8,464 nucleotides of DNA, from positions 1-8,464 of the forward strand of contig JAFAFA010000122.1 in assembly GCA_023423695.1 (NCBI GenBank), written 5' to 3'. A program made the position numbers and the translations under genes. The stretch is from Pseudomonadota bacterium. GTDB taxonomy: Bacteria > Pseudomonadota > Alphaproteobacteria > Azospirillales > Azospirillaceae. This document shows, piece by piece, positions 1 to 6,651 of this stretch; the stretch's first letter is position 1; each line of letters begins with the position of its first letter. Below the pieces are notes generated by a model. The model saw nothing but the letters and a program-made list of their open reading frames with translations, had not been told where the DNA came from and did not search any database.

Positions 1-249
1 AGATACCGGCCCGCGCGACGCCGTGTTTGAGTGAGACACAGCGCCGGGCATCCGGAATCGTGCCGCGCGCACCTGACGGGCGGAAGGCGTCAAGGTCGGC
101 GTATCGGGCCAGCTTGCGCTGAACCGCACTGGCTGCTTCTGGCGCTTTGCGGTCCGGGCCAAAGGGCCGTTTTGGGTCAGGAGCAGGCGCAGCTGACTTT
201 GGCGCGTAAATCGCCGTGAAAACGGAGTCCAGCGACCGGTGGCGGGTAA
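1..249. other. Left flank without a supportable gene
   Basis: I see no convincing coding sequence here. A 62-codon open frame on the + strand (31-219) has a composition like random GC-rich DNA and resembles no family I know. A stretch starting near 195 (gactttggcgcgtaaatcg) looks like the kind of terminal inverted repeat found on IS903-type members of the IS5 family. It may mark the left end of the adjacent IS, about 55 bp beyond the transposase stop codon. The rest is probably the remains of the sequence the IS entered. Confidence 0.4.
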
Positions 250-1383
250 TCATGCGCCCTTGCGGGAGACGGGCATGCCGAGGGTGGCCATGATGTTCAG
301 GACCTTGCAGCTGACGGCGGCTTCGACCTTCTGCGTGGGCAGAGTCCGGGCACGGAGGCTGCGGCTGATCACCTGTTTGTAGCGCATCATCGCCACCTCG
401 CCCAACGAGCGGCGGCCGTACCGGACGGCCCGCTGCCAGGCCACCCGACCACACTCGGCAATCTTCTGTATGTGGCGGTCGCGCTGGCTGGGGGCATTTC
501 CGTTCGTGGCGCTCGGCACCGCCGTCGAGCGCGGCGGGATGATCACCTCCGCCGCAGGGCTATGGGTGGCGACCGCACGGTAGACCGGCTCACCGTCGTA
601 CGCGCCGTCGGCCAGCACCGTGCCGAGCGGGCGGGCGATCTGGTCGAGCAACGGGCGAACCAGAGAGGTATCCCCTTCCTCGTTGGACGTCAGCTCCGAG
701 GCGAGGATCTCGCCGGTATCGGGATTGACGGCCAGATGGAGTTTGCGCCAGCTCCGGCACGCTTGGCCGCCGTGCTTTTCCAAATGCCACTCGCCCGTGC
801 CGAACACCTTCAGCCCGGTGGAATCGATGACCACGGTGACCGGCCCGTCCGCCTTCGCTAGATCGCTTACCACCTCCAGGTCAGCGCTGCGCCGGGAGAA
901 GGTGGTGTGATCAGGGACCGGCAATTCCAGGCCGAGCAGGCGCATGAGCGATCCCAGCAGTCCCTCGGTCTGGCGCCACGGCCGACCGAACGCCAGGCGC
1001 AGCAGCATCCCGGCTTCGATCGCCGAGTCCGAGTAGCGCACCAGCCGGCCGCGCCGCCCCATGGCGGGCGGCGTCCACGCGGTGATCGCCTCCGGCGACA
1101 CCCAGATCGTCAGGTCACCCCGCCGGCGCAGCGCCGCATCGTAAGCCGACCAGTTCTCAACCCGATAGCGGGCCCTCGGGATCTTGTGGCGGCGGGGCTC
1201 GTTGGCCTTGTACGGCATCGGGGGCTCGGCTTCAGCGGGCCGCCTCTATACCCGCTCCCCGTCCCGACCGCCACCAGCCCGGCCTTTTTGCACCAACGTC
1301 CCTTGTGCGGCATCGCGGGAATTCCAACTGACGAAGAACGGCGCCCCGACCTTCCCCACCAGATCCATCCGTGCAACAACGCG
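195..1383 (-). mobile_element. IS5-family insertion sequence (ends approximate)
   Basis: The element carries one complete transposase gene on the minus strand. Its right (5') end probably lies near 1380: read inward on the minus strand, the sequence there starts gttgttgcacggatggatc, similar to IS903-group ends. EAL-domain coding sequence resumes just beyond it, at about 1410. The left end is guessed at about 195 from a similar but diverged motif. The two candidate ends match each other poorly (about 7 of 13 bases in the core), and I found no target-site duplication, so both limits are uncertain. The implied length of about 1.19 kb is normal for the IS5 family. Confidence 0.45.
250..1218 (-). 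CDS. IS5-family DDE transposase
   Basis: This 322-residue protein is a full-length, probably functional transposase that cuts and rejoins the ends of its own IS. It opens with the MPYKANEPRRHKIP motif typical of IS903-like IS5 transposases. The catalytic triad is visible: D132 (VIDSTG), D204 (LADGAYDG) and E274. E274 sits in a perfect Y-(2)-R-(3)-E-(6)-K signature, Y267-R270-E274-K281, in the segment YGRRSLGEVAMMRYK. The ATG start at 1218 agrees with the family N-terminus, leaving about 165 bp between it and the presumed right end of the IS. The coding sequence shows no frameshift or internal stop. The gene points away from the EAL fragment, which its insertion probably truncated. Confidence 0.93.
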   Translation of the reverse strand: MPYKANEPRRHKIPRARYRVENWSAYDAALRRRGDLTIWVSPEAITAWTPPAMGRRGRLVRYSDSAIEAGMLLRLAFGRPWRQTEGLLGSLMRLLGLELPVPDHTTFSRRSADLEVVSDLAKADGPVTVVIDSTGLKVFGTGEWHLEKHGGQACRSWRKLHLAVNPDTGEILASELTSNEEGDTSLVRPLLDQIARPLGTVLADGAYDGEPVYRAVATHSPAAEVIIPPRSTAVPSATNGNAPSQRDRHIQKIAECGRVAWQRAVRYGRRSLGEVAMMRYKQVISRSLRARTLPTQKVEAAVSCKVLNIMATLGMPVSRKGA

Positions 1384-1407
1384 GCACCATTGTGCGGTCC
1401 TATCGCA

Positions 1408-1727
1408 GGCTGAAGGTCGACCAGTCCTTTATCCGCTATCTGGAGGAGGATGCCGACGACCTGATCATCGTGAAGAGCATCATCGTCCTTGCCCAGGGCC
1501 TCGACTGTGCGGTGTTCGCCGAGGGGGTGGAAAAGGTCGAGCACGGCACCACCCTGCTGACGCTGGGATGCGACCTGGGCCAGGGCTATGGCATCGCCCG
1601 GCCGATGCCGGCCTCCGCCTTCCTGCCCTGGATGCGCGGCTTGGCCCCCGATCGCGCGTGGTTGGAGACGCTGGCCCTGGGGCAGGACGGATACGCCGAC
1701 GCAACCCTGCCGGCGCGCGTCTCCTGA
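1408..1727 (+). pseudogene. C-terminal fragment of an EAL-domain (c-di-GMP phosphodiesterase) gene
   Basis: About 105 codons resemble the last third of an EAL domain, the enzyme module that hydrolyses cyclic di-GMP. Resemblance begins at LKVDQSFIR (codon at 1410), continues through DADDLIIVKSIIVLAQGLDC and the AEGVE motif, and ends with GCDLGQGYGIARPMPAS. The retained parts include the conserved K-x-D strand, the EGVE loop and the QGY-x-x-x-RP segment. The EAL signature and the DDFG metal-binding motif are absent, so the fragment cannot be an active phosphodiesterase. An ATG at 1371 is in frame but lies in presumed IS sequence, so I regard it as accidental. The fragment runs to a TGA at 1725-1727. 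Insertion of the neighbouring IS, with or without a deletion, is the likely cause of truncation. Confidence 0.85.
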
Positions 1728-1749
1728 CAGGCGGCGTCTCCTGACAGGC
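1717..1749 (+). repeat. Two-copy direct tandem repeat at the end of the EAL fragment
   Basis: The 16-base unit gcgtctcctgacaggc occurs at 1717-1732 and again, identically, at 1734-1749, giving a 17-bp period. The first copy contains the TGA stop codon of the EAL frame, and the second lies in the gap before the deformylase gene. It looks like a recent slippage or duplication event and has no obvious function. Confidence 0.9.
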
Positions 1750-1816
1750 CGCGCTTGCACTTCGGCCGGTCTCCATGCCTCATTGAGCCGATCGGATCGG
1801 AACGACGGACAAAATC

Positions 1817-2353
1817 ATGCGTGAAATCCTGAAGATGGGTGATCCCCGGCTCCAGCGGGTGGCGAGGCCGGTCGAGGACATTCACGACCCGGTATTGAAG
1901 TCGCTGATCGCTGAGATGTTCGAAACCATGTATGCCACCAACGGCGCGGGATTGGCTGCGCCGCAGATCGGCGTCGACCTGCGGGTGATCATCTTCGGCT
2001 TCGACTCCAATCCGCGCTATCCGGACGTGCCGCCGGTGCCGGTCACCACGCTGATCAACCCCTGGTTCGAAAAGCTCACTGACGAGGTGGAAGAATCCTG
2101 GGAGGGCTGCCTGTCGGTTCCGGGAATGCGCGGCATGGTTCCGCGCTGTGCGCACATCCGTTATGGCGGCACGCTGGAAGACGGCACGACGCTCGTCCGC
2201 GAGGCGAAGGGCTTCCACGCCCGGGTTTTCCAGCACGAGTTCGACCATCTCGACGGCTTTCTCTATCCCCAGCGGATCGTAGACATGACGAAATTCGGGT
2301 TCATCGACGCCCTGTTCCCCGATTCCGGGCTCGCGGATCTGGAAGCGCACTGA
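1817..2353 (+). CDS. def: Peptide deformylase
   Basis: This 178-residue cytoplasmic metalloenzyme removes the formyl group from the initiator methionine of nascent proteins. All three deformylase motifs are intact: GAGLAAPQIG (residues 43-52), EGCLSVPG (96-103, with metal ligand C98) and QHEFDHLDG (139-147, with ligands H140 and H144 and catalytic E141). Length and N-terminus (MREILKMGDPRL) are normal for bacterial deformylases. The ATG at 1817 is preceded by only a weak Shine-Dalgarno sequence (acgga, about 10 bases upstream). The methionyl-tRNA formyltransferase gene fmt, the usual partner, is not adjacent, so this is more likely a second deformylase copy than the housekeeping def-fmt locus. 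A 166-bp gap separates it from the downstream operon, so co-transcription is possible but not shown. Confidence 0.96.
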   Translation: MREILKMGDPRLQRVARPVEDIHDPVLKSLIAEMFETMYATNGAGLAAPQIGVDLRVIIFGFDSNPRYPDVPPVPVTTLINPWFEKLTDEVEESWEGCLSVPGMRGMVPRCAHIRYGGTLEDGTTLVREAKGFHARVFQHEFDHLDGFLYPQRIVDMTKFGFIDALFPDSGLADLEAH

Positions 2354-2383
2354 CGCGGCACGGCTCGTGTCTCATGCAGGAGA

Positions 2384-2399
2384 TTCATCGTTCGATGAA
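2384..2399. promoter_or_regulatory. Perfect short palindrome in the gap before the operon (possible operator)
   Basis: The arms ttcatcg and cgatgaa are exact inverted repeats with a 2-base centre. They lie about 120 bp upstream of the alcohol dehydrogenase start and 30 bp after the deformylase stop. A second palindrome, ggtcatgacc, follows at 2414-2423. The low GC of 2384-2420 contrasts with the surrounding genes, and the 166-bp gap is the only sizeable non-coding stretch upstream of the operon, so promoter and operator sites are expected here. I could not find a convincing -35/-10 pair. As an RNA hairpin the first repeat would be weak and has no T-run, so it is unlikely to be a terminator. 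Confidence 0.35.
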
Positions 2400-2519
2400 A
2401 TAATGCCATTTTTGGTCATGACCGGCGTCTGCTACCACCTGATGAAAGCTCCCTGACACGCCACCCTCATCACGATGGGTGCGCGCCAGGGGCTTCGGCG
2501 GACATCGGGGAGACGAAGG

Positions 2520-3554
2520 ATGACGGCTACTTATCGCGCCATGGCGGTCACCGCTCCGGGCCGGCTGGAGCTTGTCGAGAGGCCGGTCCCGGTTCCAGAG
2601 GCGGGCGAGGTGCTGATCGCGGTCGAGGCCTGCGGCATCTGCGGGGCCGACCGCGGCGATGTCGAAAAGGCGGATCCCGCGCTGGGCCGGGTTCCGGGCC
2701 ATGAAGTGGTCGGGCGGATCGCTGCCCTCGGGCCGCAGGTGCCGTCGATCTGGACGGTCGGCCAGCGCGTCGGCATCGGCCGTTTCGGCGGGCATTGCGG
2801 CGATTGCCGGGAGTGCCGCCGCGGCAGGTTCCACCTGTGCCGGCAGCAGCCGGTGATGGGAGCGAGCCGCGACGGCGGCTATGCCGAGATGATGACCGCT
2901 CGCGCCACCGGCCTCGTTTCCATCCCCGACGACCTCTCCTCGCAGGAAGCCGCGCCGATCCTGTGCGCGGGCCTCGCCACTTTCAACGGGCTGAAGGCAG
3001 CCGGCGCCGGACCGGGCGACACTGTCGCCGTCCTCGGCATCGGCGGTCTTGGCCATATGGCGGTGCAATATGCCCGCCGGATGGGCTTCCGCGTCATCGC
3101 CATCGGCCGTGGGCAGGACATCGCCGCGGATGCCTTGGCGCTTGGCGCACACCGTTATGTCGATACCGAACGGGAAGACGCCGCCGCCGTGCTGACGGGA
3201 TTGGGAGGTGCCGCAGCGCTTCTGTCGACCATCGGCGACATGGGTGTGGCCGGATCGGTAATGCCCGGGCTTGCGCCGGAGGGGCGGCTGGTGCTCCTCG
3301 GCATCGGCAAGGATCCGCTGGCAGTGTCGACGGGACATCTGGTGGGCGGCGAGCGGTCCATCGTCGGCTCGATCACTGGTTCACCCTGGGACAACAAGCG
3401 GGCGCTCGATTTCAGCGTGCTGACCGGCGCCCGCCCCTGGATCGAGACCCTGCCGCTGGCACGGGCCGACGAAGCGTTCCGCAAAATGCTATCCGGGAAT
3501 GTGAAGTTCCGGATGGTGCTGACCATGGGAGGGTCCGCCGTTGCACCTCAATGA
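2520..3554 (+). CDS. Zinc-dependent alcohol dehydrogenase (MDR superfamily)
   Basis: This 344-residue cytoplasmic oxidoreductase should interconvert an alcohol and an aldehyde or ketone with a nicotinamide cofactor. The N-terminal GroES-like domain has the catalytic zinc ligands C41 (in ACGICGAD), H61 with E62 (PGHE) and C149 (PILCAGLATFNG). Structural zinc ligands C93, C96, C99 and C107 are all present. The Rossmann domain carries GIGGLGHM (173-180). The second strand of the fold ends in IGRG (R197) instead of an acidic residue, which suggests NADP(H) preference; this is inference. I chose the ATG at 2520 because GGAG stands about 8 bases upstream and the protein then starts at the usual family position. 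An in-frame ATG at 2475 would add 15 residues of poor quality. The gene heads a four-gene operon and overlaps the next gene by 14 nt. Its substrate is unknown. Confidence 0.93.
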   Translation: MTATYRAMAVTAPGRLELVERPVPVPEAGEVLIAVEACGICGADRGDVEKADPALGRVPGHEVVGRIAALGPQVPSIWTVGQRVGIGRFGGHCGDCRECRRGRFHLCRQQPVMGASRDGGYAEMMTARATGLVSIPDDLSSQEAAPILCAGLATFNGLKAAGAGPGDTVAVLGIGGLGHMAVQYARRMGFRVIAIGRGQDIAADALALGAHRYVDTEREDAAAVLTGLGGAAALLSTIGDMGVAGSVMPGLAPEGRLVLLGIGKDPLAVSTGHLVGGERSIVGSITGSPWDNKRALDFSVLTGARPWIETLPLARADEAFRKMLSGNVKFRMVLTMGGSAVAPQ

Positions 3555-4245
3555 CGATCTGAGCCGGTTGGTCACCGTCCAGGCCGGCACCCTCGCCTGG
3601 ATGCCCAGCCCCATCGCCGGTGTCGACCGCCGGATGCTCTACCGCGTAGGCAGCGAGGTCGCCCGAGCCACCTCGGTCGTGCGCTATGCCCCGGGCAGCG
3701 CCTTTCCCGCCCATCCCCATCCCGGTGGCGAGGAAATCCTGGTGCTCGACGGCACCTTACAGGACGAGCACGGCGATTACCCGGCAGGAACCTATTTCCG
3801 CAACCCGCCCGGCACGCGCCACAGCCCCGCCGCGGCGAACGGCTGCACCATCCTGGTGCGGCTCTGGCAGTTCCGCGCGGGCGATCGCAAGCAGATCGTC
3901 CGCCGGCCCGGCGAGGGCGAGGCGGCACCCCTGCGCGACGGGGCATCGGCGGCGCGGCTTCTCTTCGATGACGGTGCCGAGCGGGTGGTGATCGAGGACT
4001 GGAAGCCCGGTGCGACGGTAACAATTCCCAACCGACGCGGCCTGGAACAATTCATCATCTCCGGCCACCTGATCCAGGACGGCGAGGTTCTCGCCCCCTA
4101 CGGCTGGTGCCGGCTGCCGGTGGAGCACGACTTCGCCGCCGTCGTCGGACTGGAGGGCGCCAGCCTGTGGATCAAGGACGCGCCGTTGCAGCACCCCGAC
4201 ATCCTGCCAATTCCAGAACGCACCCGAGAGGGCACCAACCAATGA
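3541..4245 (+). CDS. ChrR-like cupin domain protein (TTG start)
   Basis: This 234-residue soluble protein carries two cupin folds. The first (about 40-110) has a complete metal-binding motif: G52-x5-H58-x-H60-x3-E64-x6-G71, then G83-x5-P89-x-G91-x2-H94, so it probably binds one divalent metal ion. The second half (about 140-215, IEDWKPGATVTIPNRRG onward) looks like a second cupin that lacks the histidines. This arrangement resembles the ChrR-type cupin domain, but the zinc-binding anti-sigma region of true ChrR is missing and no ECF sigma factor gene is nearby. An enzymatic role (dioxygenase, isomerase) or sensing role in the operon's pathway is therefore likelier. The TTG start is supported by GGGAGGG at 3527-3533, seven bases upstream, inside the end of the dehydrogenase gene. 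It ends in an ATGA overlap with the next gene. Confidence 0.85.
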   Translation: MHLNDDLSRLVTVQAGTLAWMPSPIAGVDRRMLYRVGSEVARATSVVRYAPGSAFPAHPHPGGEEILVLDGTLQDEHGDYPAGTYFRNPPGTRHSPAAANGCTILVRLWQFRAGDRKQIVRRPGEGEAAPLRDGASAARLLFDDGAERVVIEDWKPGATVTIPNRRGLEQFIISGHLIQDGEVLAPYGWCRLPVEHDFAAVVGLEGASLWIKDAPLQHPDILPIPERTREGTNQ

Positions 4246-5357
4246 CAGAGACACAGGTCGTCATTCTCGGCGGCGGTCTTGCCGGGCTGAACGTGGCGCG
4301 ACTGCTGCATCGGACCGGCATCGGCTTTCAGCTCTATGAGGCCCGCGACCGGCTCGGCGGCCGCATCCTGACGGTGAATGCCGCCGGGGAGCCGGATACC
4401 GACGGCTTCGATCTCGGCCCGTCCTGGTTCTGGCCGGACATGCAGCCCGCCATCGGCGCGCTGGTCGCCGAACTGGGGCTCGCGAGCTTCGGCCAGCACA
4501 GCAAGGGCGATGTGGTGTTCGAGCGGATGTCGCGCGAACGCCCCCACCGCCTCCCCGGCCTTGATCAGGACCCGCAGTCGCTGCGCCTCGCCGGCGGCTC
4601 CGCCACGGTCATCCGCGCCCTGGCGAACTCGCTCCCGCCGGGCCAGGTTCGGACCAGCGCCCAGGCGGTCGCCTTGCGTCTTCTCGAAGAGGGTGTGGAG
4701 GTCACGCTGCGCCATGGCAACAGCCGTGAGGAGACGGTACGCGCCGTACAGGTCATCGCCGCCCTGCCGCCGCGCCTGCTGGAAAGCACGGTCGGGCTTT
4801 CCCCCGACCTGCCGCCGGAGACCCGCCGGCTGTGGCAGGACACCCCCACCTGGATGGCGCCCCACGCCAAGTTCTTCGCCGTCTACGACCGCCCGTTCTG
4901 GCGCGATGCCGGCTTCTCCGGCACGGCACAGAGCATGGTCGGACCCATGCCGGAAATGCACGACGCCACCACCGCATCGGGACAGGCTGCGCTCTTCGGC
5001 TTCCTCGGCGTCGGCGCCGCCGACCGCGCCCGCATCGGCGAAGCGGCGCTGACCTCCGCTTGCCTTGCCCAGTTCGCGCGCCTCTTCGGGCCGGAAGCCG
5101 CCCACCCGCTGACGACGCTGTGGAAGGATTGGGCCGCCGACCCGCTGACGGCGGCCCCCGCCGATCCGTCTTCCGCCGGCCATCCGGCACCGGCCGAGCG
5201 CTGGGTGGGCGGCCCGTGGCAGGACCGGCTCATCCTGGCCGGCAGCGAGGTCAGCCCGAGCGAGGCCGGCTATCTCGCCGGAGCGGTGGAGGCGTCAGAA
5301 CGCGCCGTGCAGGCGGTGAGCCGGCGGTTGCAGGACCGGACGGGAGAGCGGGCATGA
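4242..5357 (+). CDS. FAD-dependent amine oxidase (MAO family)
   Basis: This 371-residue flavoprotein probably oxidises an amine to an imine or aldehyde, passing electrons to oxygen or another acceptor. The N-terminus is a textbook dinucleotide-binding motif: VVILGGGLAGLNVA (6-19), the ribose-binding E33 and RDRLGGR (35-41). DLGPSWFWP (58-66 region) matches the substrate-side strand of the family. HAKFFAVYDRPFW (208-220) contains K209, aligned by eye with the conserved flavin-facing lysine of monoamine oxidases. The C-terminal FAD segment is ILAGSEVSPSEAGYLAGAVE (331-350). There is no cysteine at the position used for covalent FAD attachment in mitochondrial MAO. The protein is shorter than most relatives (about 450 residues). 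No signal peptide is seen, so it is probably cytoplasmic. The ATG at 4242 overlaps the previous stop as ATGA; upstream in-frame starts lie inside the cupin gene and can be ignored. Confidence 0.9.
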   Translation: MTETQVVILGGGLAGLNVARLLHRTGIGFQLYEARDRLGGRILTVNAAGEPDTDGFDLGPSWFWPDMQPAIGALVAELGLASFGQHSKGDVVFERMSRERPHRLPGLDQDPQSLRLAGGSATVIRALANSLPPGQVRTSAQAVALRLLEEGVEVTLRHGNSREETVRAVQVIAALPPRLLESTVGLSPDLPPETRRLWQDTPTWMAPHAKFFAVYDRPFWRDAGFSGTAQSMVGPMPEMHDATTASGQAALFGFLGVGAADRARIGEAALTSACLAQFARLFGPEAAHPLTTLWKDWAADPLTAAPADPSSAGHPAPAERWVGGPWQDRLILAGSEVSPSEAGYLAGAVEASERAVQAVSRRLQDRTGERA

Positions 5358-6217
5358 CGGCGCCGGACATGACGGCATCCCACCGGCGGATCGACCATCT
5401 GGTCCTGGCGGTCCGGGACCTCGACCGCGCCGCGGCCTTCTACGAAAGCCTCGGCTTCCAGGTCGGTGCCCGCAACCGCCATCCCTGGGGCACCGAGAAC
5501 CGTCTGGTCCAGTTCCGATCCTCCTTCCTCGAACTGATCACGGTGGGAAACGGCATTCTGATCCCGCCGCATGCCCCCGGACGCTTCAGCTTCGGCGCCT
5601 TCGTCCGCGACTATCTGGACAGGCGCGAAGGCCTCGCCATGGTCGTGCTGGACAGCGGCAACGCGCCGGCCGATGCGGCGGAGTTCGCGCGGACGGGGAT
5701 CGGCCGGTTCGAGCCCTTCCATTTCGAACGCAAAGGCCGACGGCCGGAAGGCGGCGAAATCGTCGTCGCCTTCTCCCTGACCTTCGCGCTCGACCCGCGC
5801 CTGCCCGACACGTCCTTCTTCGTCTGCCAGCAGCACAATCCGGAAGCCTTCTGGAACCCCGCCTTCCAGCAGCATGCGAACGGCGCCGCCAATGTCGCAT
5901 CGGTGACGCTGGAAGTCCGCGACCCGTCGGCGCACGCGGAGTTCCTCGCGGCCTTCACCGGCGTCGCCGGGCAAACCGGCGGCAAGCCGGGCATCGTCTT
6001 TCCGCTTCAAGCCGATGGCCGACTGGTGGTCGCGCCGGACACCGGCGCCCCCGGCCACATGAGCTATCGGGTCGCGGTCACCGATCCGGCTGCCGTTGCC
6101 GAACGCCTCGGCCGCCTGGGCATCCCGTTCCAAACTGCCGACGATGTCGTGACCATCGATGCCGATGCGGCTTTCGGTGTGGCGATCCGGTTCGGTGCGT
6201 CCGAAAAGCCCCGTTGA
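5354..6217 (+). CDS. VOC-family (glyoxalase-like) protein
   Basis: This 287-residue protein belongs to the vicinal-oxygen-chelate superfamily, close to the Glyoxalase_3 type. The first module starts at RIDHLVLAVRDLDRAAAFYE (12-31), followed by RHPWGTENRLVQF (42-54) and FLELITVGN (58-66). A second part contains the characteristic FFVCQQHNPEAFW (155-167), then VASVTLEVRD (181-190). Candidate metal ligands are H15, E60 and H161. VOC enzymes perform lyase, isomerase, dioxygenase or resistance reactions; which applies here cannot be read from sequence. The start at 5354 overlaps the oxidase stop as ATGA, with a purine-rich GGGAGAG about 6 bases upstream. A second ATG six codons later is the only close alternative. 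It is the last gene of the operon and is followed by a stem-loop. Confidence 0.9.
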   Translation: MTAPDMTASHRRIDHLVLAVRDLDRAAAFYESLGFQVGARNRHPWGTENRLVQFRSSFLELITVGNGILIPPHAPGRFSFGAFVRDYLDRREGLAMVVLDSGNAPADAAEFARTGIGRFEPFHFERKGRRPEGGEIVVAFSLTFALDPRLPDTSFFVCQQHNPEAFWNPAFQQHANGAANVASVTLEVRDPSAHAEFLAAFTGVAGQTGGKPGIVFPLQADGRLVVAPDTGAPGHMSYRVAVTDPAAVAERLGRLGIPFQTADDVVTIDADAAFGVAIRFGASEKPR

Positions 6218-6230
6218 CACTCCGGCGGAA

Positions 6231-6263
6231 GGCAGTGGACGGGCTCAACACCGGCCCACTGCC
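6231..6263. terminator. Stem-loop after the operon (possible bidirectional terminator)
   Basis: ggcagtgg (6231-6238) and ccactgcc (6256-6263) form a perfect 8-bp stem. Part of the 17-base interior can also pair. It starts 13 bp after the VOC stop codon, between the operon and the convergent LysR remnant, which is the expected place for a terminator serving both directions. No T-run follows on either strand, so efficient intrinsic termination is uncertain. Confidence 0.5.
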
Positions 6264-6285
6264 CTCTCCCATTGCCCTCGCCGTT

Positions 6286-6574
6286 GCCGCGCAGGACTTC
6301 CAAGAACCGGTCCAGCACCAGATTGGGCTGGGCTCCCTTCTTCGTCACTACCTGGAACTTCAGGGCGTGATGGTAGGTGCCGGGCAACAGCGCCTGCATC
6401 ATGCCGCGCTCGACCCATTGCCCCGCATAGTGGATGGGCAGGAAACCGACATAGCATCCGGTCAAGATCAGGAACGCCACCCCCTCTCGGTCGGTGGCGG
6501 TGGCGGTGTTGTTCAACTCGTGGGGAAGCTGCGCCTGGGTCGGCGCCACCGCGTCAGCCGCCTCGACCGCCTTC
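6286..6574 (-). pseudogene. C-terminal remnant of a LysR-type transcriptional regulator
   Basis: About 96 codons on the minus strand resemble the end of the LysR effector-binding domain. The matching part runs from LPHELNNTATATDREG through VAFLILTGCYVGFLPIHYA to KKGAQPNLVLDRFLEVL. The DNA-binding helix-turn-helix and most of the effector domain are missing. Homology stops at the left end of the IS6-family element (6575), so the IS or a deletion it caused removed the 5' part. The frame also lacks a stop at the expected place and stays open to 6064, inside the VOC gene; a TGA in another frame near 6247 suggests a small indel near the end. The intact gene was probably convergent with the operon and may have been its regulator, but this is inference. 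As it stands it cannot bind DNA. Confidence 0.75.
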
Positions 6575-6592
6575 GGTTCTGTTGCAGCGTTT
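6575..6592 (+). repeat. Left terminal inverted repeat of the IS6-family element
   Basis: It matches the inverted complement of 7400-7417 at 15 of 18 positions, and it coincides with the point where LysR coding sequence stops. Confidence 0.85.
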
Positions 6593-6651
6593 TCGACAGG
6601 GCTGGGATCGGGTAGAACCTCGGCCGGTTCGGCATCTGGGGTGGCGGGGTG

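Noticed and set aside
31..219. 62-codon open frame on the + strand at the left edge
   Set aside because: No ribosome-binding site, no recognisable motif, and arginine- and glycine-rich composition typical of chance frames in GC-rich DNA.
1371..1407. In-frame ATG that could start the EAL fragment
   Set aside because: The first 13 codons (MQQRGTIVRSYRR) do not match EAL proteins and come from presumed IS end sequence; no good ribosome-binding site precedes them.
4832..5353. Long + strand open frame running into the VOC gene from inside the oxidase gene
   Set aside because: The upstream part is arginine-rich and out of frame with the clear amine oxidase gene; the VOC homology begins at the ATG at 5354.
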